A stretch of DNA of 64,000 bases from Morella rubra. Its lineage: Eukaryota > Streptophyta > Magnoliopsida > Fagales > Myricaceae. Positions 33,687 to 44,639 of the stretch are shown piece after piece (the stretch's first letter is position 1; every line of letters starts with the position of its first letter). The stretch covers positions 23,632,387-23,696,386 of the forward strand of contig CM025851.1 of the NCBI GenBank assembly GCA_003952965.2, given 5' to 3'. The notes below the pieces were generated by a model. It made no database searches, had not been told where the DNA came from, and saw only the letters and a list, made by a program, of their open reading frames with translations. Position numbers and translations under genes: made by a program.

Positions 33687-36600
33687 ATTCTGGATGACAA
33701 TCGGTTGACAGGACCGAATTATGTTGATTGGAAGATAAATCTTATGATTGTTCTCTTAGCCGATAAGATCGGTTATGTTCTAACCTCTGAGTCACCTGAG
33801 CTTGCCCTGGACAATGCCACTGAGGAAGAAAAGAAAGTCTTTAACAAGTGGCATGATGATGATAATATGGCAAAGTGCTATATTATGGCCTCAATCTCAA
33901 ATGTTTTGCAGAAAGATTGTGAGGGCATAGCTACAGCTGCAGGCGCTATGTTGCATCTCCAAGAATGTTTGGAGAGCAGAGCAGATCTGCTAGGCAGACT
34001 GCTATGAAGAATCTGATGTCCACCAAAATGGTGGAAGGGAGCCCAGTTCGGGAACATGTCTTGAAGATGATTTCTTTCATCAACGAACTGGACTTTTTGG
34101 GAGCTGAGATGGATGGTGACACAAAAGTTGATGCCATTCTTTCATCTCTGCCTGATTCTTTCAATCAGTTTGTCCTTAATTACAATATGAACAAGATGAG
34201 TGTGACATTGTCAGAGCTGCTCAATATGTTGCAGTCAGCTCAAGATCTCATCAAGAAGGACAAACCTACTGTGATGGTCACAGAGAAATCTAATGCCTCT
34301 ATGAAACTGAAACCCAAGTTTAAGAATTCAAGAAAAATAATAAGGGGTATCAGGCAGCTAAGAATGTCAAGGTGGACAAGAAACAAAGGAGGTGACAAGA
34401 ACAAAGGCAAAGGAAATTGTTTCCATTGCGGCAAGCCCGGTCACTGGAAGAGAAACTGCCGAGTTTACTTAGCTTCTCTTAAAAAGGGCAAACCTTCTGA
34501 AGGTATGTCTAATATGCTTGTAATTGAATTGAATTTAATGGATGGTCCGTTTAATTCATGGTGTGTGGATTCTGGTTCTACATCTCACATCTGCAATATG
34601 TTGCAGGGGTTCAAGGAGACCAGAAGGCTCCATGAAGGGGAGCTGATCCTTAAGATGGGGACGGGTGCAACTGTTGCAGCGATGCCATCAGGAGTTTTTA
34701 GTTTAGAATTATCTAATAATAGAATTTTGATTCTAGAAGACTGTCTTTATGTTCCAGAAGTTCGTAGAAATTTGATTTCTGTTTCAAAACTTGGTTTATC
34801 TGGATATTCATTTCTTTTCAATTCCAAGCTTGTTATTAAGTTTCAAAATAAATTTGTTGCTTCTGGAATTATTTATGATGGTCTTTATCTTTTGAATGTT
34901 GATAATTCTTTGAATAATATTGAGAATGATGATTCCAGTGTGTTATCCCTTAAGAGGAAAAGGGATGTTAATCCAACTTACTTGTGGCATCTAAGACTTG
35001 GTCATGCCAATATTGATAGGATCAATAGATTGGTAAGGGATGGGCCATTGCAATTTCTGAAAATTGAGCCCTATCCAATCTGTGAGCCCTGCTTACAAGG
35101 AAAGATGACCAAAAGTCCTTTTACAGGAAAAGGAATTAGAGCCACAGAAGTATTAGGATTAATACATACTGATGTTTGTGGTCCCTTCAACCACATGGCA
35201 AGAGGAGGTTTCTCTTATTTCATTACTTTCATTGATGATTATTCCAGGTATGGTTATCTATACCTGATGAAGCATAAATCGGAATCCTTTGAAAAGTTCA
35301 AGGAATTCCACAATGAAGTTGAGAAACAGATTGGAAAGTCCATTAAAATGATTCGCTCCGATAGGGGAGGCGAATACCTCTTGGATGATTTTAAAGTTAT
35401 CTTAAAGATCATGGAATCATATCTCAACTCACACCACCAGGCACACCACAGCACAATGGTGTTGCAGAGAGAAGGAATAGAACCCTATTGGATATGGTTC
35501 GTTCCATGATGAGCATATCTGAGTTGCCCATATCATTTTGGGGACATGCTTTGGAGACCGTTGTTTACTTGTTAAACAGGATCCCTACAAAATCAGTTCC
35601 TAATACCCCATATGAGTTATGGACTGGCAAGAAGCCAAGCCTAAATCATATTAAGATATGGGGTTGTCCAGCTCATGTTAAAAGGTTTAATGTGGATAAG
35701 CTGGGATCAAGGACTGATAGGTGCCTATTTGTAGGCTATCCCAAAATGACTACTGGTTTCTACTTCTATAATCCCAATGAAAACAAAGTGTTTGTTAGCA
35801 GGAATGCTACTTTTCTTGAAGAGGATTATAGTTTGAATGAAACTGAGAGTAGAGTTGCTCTTGATGAGCAAAGAGATAGTACAGTGACTGAGCAGAATGA
35901 GAACAATGAGGATCAAGTGATTATTCCCACTGATCAAACTGAACCTGTTGAGACACAGGAGCCTCGTCGTAGTAAAAGGATTATAAGACCTCCAGTAAAA
36001 TTCAATTTGTTAAATGAGATTTATCAAATGGAATCTGAGGGACTGGAGATTGATCCTTGTGATTATACAGAGGCTGTGAAAGACAAAGATGCTAAGCATT
36101 GGCATGTGGCCATGGAATCAGAGATGGACTCCATGTATTCCAACAAGGTATGGACCTTGGTAGACAAACCAGAAGGCATTAAGCCTATAGGTTGCAAATG
36201 GGTCTACAAAAGGAAACTTGGACCAACAGGAAAGGTAGAGACCTTTAAAGCTAGGCTGGTGGCGAAAGGGTATACTCAAAAGGCTGGTATTGATTATGAG
36301 GAAACCTTTTCACCAGTAGCTATGCTAAAGTCCATAAGGATTCTATTGGCAATTGCAGCATACTATGATTATGAGATATGGCAGATGGATGTGAAAACCG
36401 CATTCTTGAATGGGTACATCCATGAAGAAATTTATATGGACCAGCCAGAAGGTTTCATATCTCGGAAAATGAATCAAAAGTGTGCAAATTGGAGAAATCC
36501 ATTTATGGCCTAAAACAAGCATCATGTTGTTGGAACATCCGTTTTGATGAGTCAATCAAAATGTTTGGTTTCTCACAAAACATGGATGAACCTTGTGTCT

Positions 36601-37149
36601 ACAAGAAGGTTAGTGGGAGTGCTATCACCTTTTTGGTTCTTTATGTAGATGACATACTACTCATTGGGAATGATGTAGGGGCTTTGTCATCTGTGAAAAT
36701 GTGGTTGTCTAACCAATTTTCAATGAAAGACCTTGGGGAAGCATCCTACATACTCGGGATCAAAGTGTTTAGAGACCGAAAGAAGAGATTATTGGGTCTC
36801 TCACAGGTCAATTATATTGACAGGATATTGGCTAGATTTAGCATGGTAAATTCCAAGAAAGGGTTTCTACCCTTTAGACATGGAATTCATCTCTCTAAGC
36901 AGATGTGTCCAAAAACACCTGAAGAAAGAGAGAAGATGAGTAACTGCCATTATGCTTCGGCTGTAGGGAGTCTCATGTATGCTATGCTTTGTACTAGACC
37001 TGATATCAGTCACGCAGTTAGCGTTGTGAGTAGATACCAATCCAATCTAGGTCCAGAACATTGGTCAGCAGTGAAACATATCCTCAGGTATTTGAGAAAT
37101 ACAAAACACTATTTCTTAGTATATGGCAGTGAGGATCTGATTTTCTAGG
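33687..37149 (+). pseudogene. Copia B gag-pol, nearly full length
   Basis: Polyprotein remnant. Gag begins in frame at ILDDN (33687) without an ATG and ends in the CCHC knuckle CFHCGKPGHWKRNC (about 34419-34460). Next come the protease WCVDSGSTSH (about 34558), the pre-integrase LWHLRLGHAN and C-x2-C, and integrase with HTDVCGPF, FIDDYSRYGY and IRSDRGGEY. A 1-nt deletion near 35397, seen against element A, shifts the frame; reading resumes at 35488 with [10 protein letters not shown]. The reverse transcriptase follows: [32 protein letters not shown] and the YVDD box at 36642-36653. A second 1-nt deletion near 36467 breaks the frame. RNase H has only begun when a stop near 37147 and the gypsy junction end it. 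Confidence 0.92.
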
Positions 37150-37171
37150 GATATACAGATTCGGATTTTCA

Positions 37172-37767
37172 ACACTTGCACCTCGGCATACAACACTTGT
37201 ATCTCGGCCGAGGTGGTAACTAAGCATCTCTTGTATCTCGGGCAGATCTGCACCTCAGCTGGAATGATTTACGAAGAGTTAGTAAGCTTACGATATATCC
37301 TTGGAAAGCTCTACGTCTCTAGTTTCAAACGCACTTGACCTCATATCATTTGAAGATTCCTAGAGAAAGTTATGACGTTTTTACTACTGGACGTCGGGAA
37401 TGGCAACAGACAGCGAATTTCAAAGTGCATTTAATTTCTTTTGTGTTGGAATTGTCTAGACTTTATTATCCGTTTTTTCTAGCTTGACCATGATGTAATG
37501 AACTCTATATATGAATGATTATCCAAAATAAAAAAGAAGAACTTTTGATTCAAAGATATAATTCTTGCAAGTGTATATCTTGCTTTGGAGTTGAGTGACA
37601 TCCTCTACCAATCAAGCGAGTGGCTTGGTCGCGTCGAGTGGCATCCGCGATTAGTAGCGTTGAGTGGCTTCCGCTACCCCTGGTCGAGTGGCATCCCAGG
37701 ACTATCCCCTTCCCTTGGCTCAATCCTTTTCGGATTTTGCCAAGCCTTGCAGATCCCGTCTGCATCA
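37172..37767 (+). repeat. 5' LTR of gypsy D
   Basis: About 596 bp ending CTGCATCA, three bases before the primer binding site. The 5' boundary is set by the switch from Copia B. It opens with a short tandem CACTTGYAYCTCGGC motif, so it may be slightly truncated. It contains a run of GTGGCATCC / GAGTGGC repeats near 37600-37700. Confidence 0.75.
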
Positions 37768-37770
37768 AAT

Positions 37771-37782
37771 TGGTATCAGAGC
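37771..37782 (+). other. Primer binding site of gypsy D
   Basis: TGGTATCAGAGC, the exact complement of the initiator-Met tRNA 3' end. Confidence 0.92.
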
Positions 37783-37869
37783 AAGTTTTCCTGCTGTGGT
37801 GATTGGGTTTCTTTTCTGTTCTTCATAATTTCAAGATTTCTATCTTCTTCGTATCTTTTGCCTTTCACA

Positions 37870-38944
37870 ATGCCTCCACGACATCAAAGAAATACAGAGC
37901 GTGATGATGTACAAGCTGAACTTGCGGCATTAAGGGAATCAAATCAAACACTTACAAACATGGTGAATGAACTTTTTCAGCGTCTTCCAACTTCACCAAC
38001 TCGAAGCCATAGGAGTCGGGAAAGTGCACGCAATGTCTTCTTCGAAGATGACAATAGCCGAGATGACCATTCATCTTCTTCTAGTTCTTTCGTTGAACCA
38101 AGAGTTGCTGCTCAATGGTCCATGGAACGTTTGGCTCGTGCTTTAGAAAACAATGATCGAAGCATCCAAGTTCATGTGCAAGACTTTGATGGGAAGCTTG
38201 ATGCAGATGAGTACTGTGATTGGATGGCATCTTTAGAAGCTTTCTTTGAATGGAAAGATCTCTCAGATGAAAGAAAGGTGCAGTTCGTTGCTACAAAGTT
38301 GAAGGGTCATGCTTTAATATGGTGGCAGCAATATCAACAAAGTAGAGATCGCAGAGGAATTCCAAAAATCAATATCTGGGCTGAGATGAAGGTGAAGCTT
38401 GATGAGAAGTTTCTGCCTTTAGACTATTCTCAAACTCTCTACCAAAAGTTCCATCAATTACATCAATGAATGGAGCAATCTGTTGGTGATTATACAGAGC
38501 AATTTTACAAGCTTATGAGCCGTGTGAATTTGCAAGAATCCGATGATCAATTGGTGGCAAGATACGTCAGTGGGCTGAAGTATAATCTCAAGGGTGAGCT
38601 TATGATGCATTCATTTCATTCTCTGGAGGAAGCATACCAGAAGGCACTAAAGGCGGAGGAGAAAATGAAATGGAGTTCATACCGAAAAGGTGAAAGTTTG
38701 AAAGTGGTGAAGGAGAAAGAAAGAAAGTTGGCTCCTATACCTCAAAAGCCAGCTCAACAACATAGTAGAGTGAGTAAGGAGCATGGAAAATCAGATTCAT
38801 TTTCCAATAGATGTTTCAGATGTAATGAAATTGGGCATAGATCCTATGAATGTCCAAAGAAGAAAGCTGAATTGCATTTGTTGGAAGAAGAAGGAGATGT
38901 GGATCAAGAGCCAATCTATGATGAAGAAGCTGAGGATGAGGACG
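37870..38944 (+). pseudogene. Ty3/gypsy gag, one stop, truncated
   Basis: ATG at 37870 gives a gag start (MPPRHQRNTERDD), a Ser-rich linker, then the Retrotrans_gag core with FDGKLDADEYCDWMASLEAF, VATKLKGHALIWWQQY and EKFLPLDYSQTLYQKF. A TGA at 38467-38469 interrupts; the following ATG keeps the same frame (VGDYTEQFYKLM). A CCHC knuckle CFRCNEIGHRSYEC lies at 38812-38853. An acidic stretch (EEAEDED) precedes the cut at 38944. The open frame runs a further 30 codons into the next LTR, which is an accident of insertion and not gag. Confidence 0.9.
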
Positions 38945-39560
38945 TGTTGGCTTTTGTGCACAATCGAGATTTTGATGATTTTAATAAATGGATCAAGTTT
39001 ATAAAATGGACATCTTCAAAGACAAAGACGTTTTGATGAAAGAGCCAAAGACTTGAAGAAAGAAGATCAAGAAGATGCAAGGAGCTCAAAAGTGAAGTTT
39101 CAAGACCTTAGGGTATAATCTTGTAACTCTTAGTTTCACTTTTGACAAGGATTATGAATCACACTTGCATATCTTTCAAAACGTGCATAAACCGTTTTAC
39201 CTTTTGTTTGAAAGATTAAAATATTTTTAAAGGTTTCAAAACACCCCAATCAAACTCCCAAACCTTTTTTATGGGAAGTTAAGTCTCTAAAATTGGGTGT
39301 TTCAAAGAGGTAAAAAATTGTGTTTTTAAAACAACTGAATCATGTGCTTAAGTTGAGGAGGTCGACGTGCTGGTGTAGCGGTCGACCGGCCTTCGACCAC
39401 TTGGTATAGCAGTCGACCGGTTAGTTTAAAAATTGATCTCGTAGAGAGATATGACCCGTATGAGTAAAATTGACGGATCGTAAAATTTACACTTGGGCAT
39501 TTTAAGGACGACTTCACATTTTATGTTGTATTAAAAACACAATGTTTTTAATAGGAGGAA
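38945..39560 (+). repeat. LTR fragment inserted in gypsy D gag
   Basis: Starts TGTTGGCTTTTGTGCAC and follows solo LTR 1 (minus strand from 28598) for several hundred bases, including TAACTCTTAGTTTCACTTTT and the GCGGTCGACC words. The start is exact; the 3' part is lost at about 39560, where an inverted gypsy fragment begins. Confidence 0.8.
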
Positions 39561-39564
39561 TACT

Positions 39565-39810
39565 ATTTTTTTATAATGAGGCAAATTAGGAAGAATAGCA
39601 CCTAGAGTGAAATAAATTTGGTGTTGAATGTTTCGAAGTGGTGGTAAACCACTGGGAAGCTCATCAGGAGCAAGGCTTTTGAATCTGTCCAGCAAGTCTT
39701 GAATTTCATTCGGAACCTCTTTTGCAACTTCTTCACTTTTATCCGCAGCAACAAGAGCATAAATAATGTCTTCTCCCTTATAGGATTCTTTTTCAAACTC
39801 TTCTTATAAA
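39565..39810 (-). pseudogene. Gypsy E reverse-transcriptase N-terminus
   Basis: Minus-strand frame reads VAKEVPNEIQDLLDRFKSL, then PDELPSGLPPLRNIQHQI and LPNLPHY. This is the linker and first helix found just before Ty3/gypsy reverse transcriptase. Only this piece is present; the catalytic domain is missing beyond 39565. Confidence 0.75.
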
Positions 39811-40479
39811 GAATGAATAACTAATCTGATTTGAAAGAGAACACGTATTGATTGGGAACAATCCTTTTTTTTTATAGAGGACCAGCCACAATAACTTTTT
39901 TATCAACACCAATAGTGTGCGATAACGTTGCAAGTTTTTCGTTGTCTTTCTGTCCATCCTCATGGTTAAAACACTTCCCCCCCCCTTAATCCCCCAAAAT
40001 TTGCCCAAACGGTTCCCCCCCCCTTCCCCCTTGCAAGAAGGCGAAATGATGAGCCAAAGTACAATGCATCCATGGGCCGAACAATCAACAATAAATATCT
40101 CCAATCTTCATTACTTTGCCAATGGAATAACATTTTCTTTTCTTTTTTTTATTCACTTTGTTGTCCAACGATGGATTGTTCTCCCACCCCTTTTTTTTTT
40201 TTTTGAAACCAAGAAACTTTGGTAAGAGCTTTTGGCATGAACGTTGATTTTTCCACAGACAAGAAGTTTCAGCTTTTTTCTGTACCGATCAACTTTGACA
40301 TCCATAATTTTAAACAAACTTCCCGAGTTCCACCCAATCATCAAAGATTTGCACTTTTCCCCTTTTATCCCCATGAAGACAATATAGGTTCTGGAAAAAT
40401 ATTATGCCCTCCCCAAATGCCGATCTATCAGTGCTTTTCTGTCTTGAAAGTCCATTGACTTTTTACAAACTTTTTTGTT
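39811..40479. other. Gypsy E interior, unassigned
   Basis: Minus-strand frames near 39880-39960 may be protease-linker sequence (VIVAGPL). The rest is unrecognised. It includes C homopolymers at about 39977-40031 and T runs at 40145 and 40190-40204 that may be sequence artefacts. Confidence 0.35.
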
Positions 40480-40820
40480 TTGGATTTAAAATGAAAGAAA
40501 TAAATAAGGTTGGGGTCTCACATTAATCTCCCCAACATATTAGTAAAATTAAATCACGTGGTTTTGAATTTTGAGGCAAAAACATCCTACTAGCTTAAAA
40601 AATAAATTGATCCAATACATGCTCCTCAACATCTTGAACAACAACTCAGTTACATGTGAACTCCAAATCTCACTTAATCATGTCCTAATCAAGGTTTTGA
40701 ACTTAGTTCATCAAGTACTAATAATCTCACTTAGTCACTAAGTACCCCCTAATACACTACTAATCACAAATAAGATATCATAGACAAATGCTTGTTATGC
40801 TAAAAGCTCGGGGTATGACA
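40480..40820 (-). repeat. Probable LTR of gypsy E
   Basis: AT-rich block whose minus-strand start TGTCATACCC is at 40820. The other boundary is not defined and no partner LTR is in the window. Confidence 0.4.
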
Positions 40821-41150
40821 AAAATATTGACTAGTAGATTTTCTAGAAAACAAGTAACTCAAGCAATGAAGACCAAAGAGTTGAGGAAACGTTTTTCAAG
40901 ATGAATGTAAAAGTCATTTATAACATGAGAGAAGAAATGTAGAAAAGTGATATAAAAAATTCGTCTCACCCATGGCTAGCTATTAGAAGTCCAAATGCCA
41001 ACAAAGAATGATGTAAATGGGTTAAGACGTGGGTAGGTGGGAAATTAATAAGAAGCTGAACTACATGGGTACGACAAAGACTATAGATTTGCTCTTTGTT
41101 TGCTCTACATTATAACATTAATAATTACTTCACAACTATCTTTTGTTTAG

Positions 41151-43770
41151 ACAAGAGTCAATGATTGTTAGAGAGATCTGTGAACAGATATTTTATGGAT
41201 TGAATCGTAACTTCTCAAGTATTTCGAACAAGCTTGTTGGTACAAAATCTTGTGCGGAGGAAATGATGAACCTATTGAATATTGGGTAAGATGATGTTTG
41301 TTTTAGAAAATTCATGGAATTGGTGGAGTTGGAAAAACAACTCTTGCATAAGTTATTTACAAAAGAGTTTCTTATCACTTCAAAGCTAGAAGCTATATTG
41401 CAGACAATAGAGAAGAAACTAGAAATCGTGGTTTAGTTTCATCGCAACAACAACTACTTTCAAAGATCCTTATGCAAAGAGAAATACATATATATGATGA
41501 TCTTGAGGGAGCCAGAATGATAAAGAGCACACTACAGAATATAAAGGTTTTCGTTGTTGTTGACGATGTTGATAGAGAAAAACATCTAGCATCGTTAGCA
41601 GGGAGTCGTGATTGGTTTGGTCCAGGGAGTAGAATCCTTTTAACAAGTGGAGATAGTCATTTGTTGAAAACAAATGAGGTGGATGGAATATATAGGGTAA
41701 ATGAGTTAAATAATGAGGAAGCTTTATAGCTCTTTAGCTTGTTTGCTTTCAAGAAACACTATCCTGAGGAAAATTATGTTGATTTATCTAATGAGTTTTT
41801 GAACTATGCTCAAGGCCTTCCTTTAGCTTTTAAATTTTTAGGTTCCTTATTAGTTGGTAGGCCATCAAATGCAAGGAAAAGTGCTTGCCAACAAATAAAA
41901 ACAAACCCTAATAGAGGAATTATGGATTTGCTTCGAATAGGTTTTGATGGATTGGAAGATTTGTAGAACAAGTTATTTTTTGATATTGCATGCTTCTTTA
42001 AATGAGATGTCCTATATAACATATTGATGGATATACTACAAAGTTGTGGTTACAATCCATGTTGCAATATTGTTGTTCTAATGGATAAGTCTCTTATAAC
42101 AATCTATTCTGGAATATTGAGGATGCATGACTTGCTACAAAAAATGGGTCAAGAAATAGTTCACCATGAATCTCCTGAAGAGCCTGGTCGATGTAGTAGA
42201 TTATGGCATGGTGAGGATATCGTACACGTACTGAAACAAAATACTATAAGTGAACTAATTGAGACATCAACATAAAAATGAATACAATCACTCTAAATTC
42301 TTATTTGTATTTTTAAATTATTTCCACTAAAACAATTCCATTGTTTTTACTACCAGGGAAAAAATACGGTTGAAGGACATATTCCTAAATTTACCAACTT
42401 GCAAAGATGAACAATTTAATGTTAAAGCATTCTACATGATGAAAAAAATTGAGAATTCTTAAGATTGGCAATATGGATATTGTCGAGAACTTTTCCAAAA
42501 TTCAGGACAAATACTTATGCAACATGCTATGGCCTCGTGATCTTTTAAGATCCATGCCAACCAATGAGTTACGTGATGGACTGGTTGGGATTCCCATTGA
42601 AATCCTTGCCGACCAATTTCCAATAAAACCATCTTGTTCAACTTAACATGCATTGCAGTCATATCAAACAACTTTGGAAGGGAATAAAGGTAGTATTTTT
42701 ATTCACTCGTTTATTCTTGTTCTTCTTAATTTTCAAATAAGTTCACTTATAATTTATTTTCTAATTTATTTAGAGTTTAGGCAACTTGAAACGCTTTAAC
42801 CTTAATGGCTCTAAGAGCTTGATGGAGACACTGGACATTACTGAAGTCCCAAATCTTGAGATATTTGATCTTGAAGGTTGTATGAGTTTATCTAAGGTAC
42901 ACACATCCATTGGAGTTTTCAAACGGCTCAGACGATTGAATTTACATGGTTGCAAATGTCTTAAAAACCTTCCTGACAAATCAGCTTAGAATCTCATGAA
43001 TATTTGTATCTTTCTAGTTGTTCAAGACTGAAGAAATTCCCAGATATTGTGGGAAATATGACATCTTTGCAGGTACTTATTTGGATGGGATTGCCATTGA
43101 AGAATTACCCTTATCATTCAAGTGTTATCTTGTCTTTCCGTATTGTCCTTGCATGATTGCAAAAAACCTTCAACACTTCTGAGTGTTATTTGCAGTGTTC
43201 CGTCTCTTAAGGTTCTCGATTTATCTAGTTGCACAAGACTTCACTTGAGTGTTGAGGAATATTTGGAGCAACTTTTTGTTGGGGAAACCGTTACAAAATT
43301 TTCTAAGCTTTTTGCAATACCAGAGTATGGATCCAATACCTGCCCTGTTCTTGGAATAGAGATGATGAGTGATGACTCTATTGGGGCTATCTATATTGGT
43401 TATGGTGGCAAACTTTATTGTGTGAGAAACTTGGGTGATGAAAGTGATTACTTTTTACAGCCAGAGAGTCAGCTGGTGAGTCTCTTTCTATAATAATAAC
43501 ATAGAGTTATTGTTGTGTAACGCCAAGATATCTTGTGAAAGTAATTGTTTAAAACACAACAATTCACATCTTTCTTTCTTTCTTTCTTTGGTTTTTACTA
43601 TTTTACAGGTATGTAGCTCTATGTTGGGATCTGGACTATCAAGTAGTATAAACATTAGCAGCACTGATTCTTGTATAACACTTAAAATACATGGAGACTC
43701 TGATGATAATTGTAAGTGGTATGGATATTTTCATGCTATTGCTTACGAAGCCCATGACCATGAGAAATAG
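41151..43770 (+). pseudogene. NBS-LRR pseudogene P2 lacking the TIR exon
   Basis: Paralogue of P1 without any TIR exon; only about 330 bp of intron 1 remains upstream. Exons by homology: 41151-42245 NB-ARC, 42358-42689, 42774-43475 LRR, 43609-43770 with the terminal TAG. Features include the P-loop GIGGVGKTT at 41316-41342, a kinase-2 segment [10 protein letters not shown] (near 41548), [22 protein letters not shown] and MHDL at 42123-42134. LRR blocks are LEIFDLEGCMSLSKVHTSIG and RLNLHGCKCLKNLP. Stops shared with P1 at 41727, 41964 and 42003; private stops include 41287 and 41351. The exon 2 donor is AT instead of GT at 42246. Kinase-2 and the 43122-43493 LRR frame are better preserved than in P1. 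Dead as a receptor. Confidence 0.88.
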
Positions 43771-43948
43771 AATTCTAGGAGTTTTGATGGCACTCGTCCT
43801 ACTAATGACCACTTTGTCAAATTTTTTTTTATCACTTTCAGACTGATTAAGGTATTCTAAAAACGTCGTTAGTCCTTCGTGCACCTAAAGACTATTCTCT
43901 TAGGCCAATTATATTTGCAGTGTATATTCTAGCTAACTGGTTTGCGGA
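43771..43948. other. P2 downstream sequence
   Basis: Duplicate of 11382-11559, no gene seen. Confidence 0.5.
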
Positions 43949-44639
43949 ACGGTCGAATAATTTGGATTGATAGAGCTACATTAAAGCTTAAGTTGAAACT
44001 TGTAGTTCGGATGTGTAGGTAAGAGAGAGTGGGGTCCGCTTATACAACCAAAATATTGCCCGAGGATTTTGTGTCGGAGCAGTGTTCATGGTCATGGTTG
44101 TGATCTTGTTCACTATGTGCTATGTTCCTTGTTAGAACGGTTTGTCTCACTACACCATTTGTGGGACTCGCCATCGAAAGACGTTGAATCCGTATGCTTT
44201 AAGGAACAAGTTTTGGTTTTCGTCTCCTAATGGGAACTTTCAAGGTCGGATGTTTTGGTCCCTAAAAGTTTCATCTCTAAAGTATTCTTGTCTTGCGATA
44301 ACAGGGTTTTCAAGGATGAAATTTATTGATAATCAACCTTACATTTACGAGGATGTTGGCCATCTATTCTTTCCCTGTTCTTTTTCTAGGTAGTTTTGGA
44401 CTATCGTTGAAGATAAAAACACACTTGGCTGGAATCTATGGGATGGCGAAATTATCTTTGTGTGCCACTCTGTACTTCATTTGGAATGATAGAATCAGAG
44501 GATGTACAGAGGAAAGTAGAAATTGAGGACGCAGTCATGTTTGAGCAATGAATGTTTGTGTTAGGCCTCCAGATAAATTTGAGACTTTTAGTCCAATTGA
44601 ATGTGTATAATTGACATTATACTAGGTATTTTAGATTAT
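43949..44639 (+). pseudogene. LINE 3' remnant, duplicate
   Basis: Same sequence as 11560-12250, with the HLFFPCSFSR and ATLYFIWNDR blocks. Confidence 0.55.

Larger units (their letters stand above)
33317..37171 (+). mobile_element. Copia retrotransposon B, 3'-truncated
   Basis: Sister of element A. The LTR starts TGTTAGAATTATG at 33317 but is truncated near 33680: the rest of the LTR, the primer binding site and the very start of gag are deleted at a CCTTAGG microhomology. Gag-pol then runs almost continuously to RNase H. The 3' end is missing: at 37171 the sequence switches to Ty3/gypsy element D. It is better preserved than A, and includes the integrase region A has lost. Confidence 0.9.
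37172..38944 (+). mobile_element. Ty3/gypsy retrotransposon D, 3'-truncated
   Basis: Starts within Copia B RNase H and keeps the 5' LTR, primer binding site and gag in order. It is cut at 38944 by the LTR of another element. No pol is present. Nothing shows where its 3' end lies. Confidence 0.85.
39561..40820 (-). mobile_element. Inverted Ty3/gypsy fragment E
   Basis: Minus-strand gypsy remains. A reverse-transcriptase front end lies at about 39565-39810, an unrecognised middle includes a poly-C region, and the end at 40820 reads TGTCATACCCCGAGC on the minus strand, a common gypsy LTR start. The element abuts intron sequence of resistance pseudogene P2 at 40821. Confidence 0.6.

Noticed and set aside
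37600-37720. GTGGCATCC repeats considered as a satellite
   Set aside because: Only a few imperfect units lying within the gypsy D LTR.
40153-40374. Minus-strand frame near gypsy E
   Set aside because: No convincing domain; flanked by homopolymers and lying inside transposon debris.
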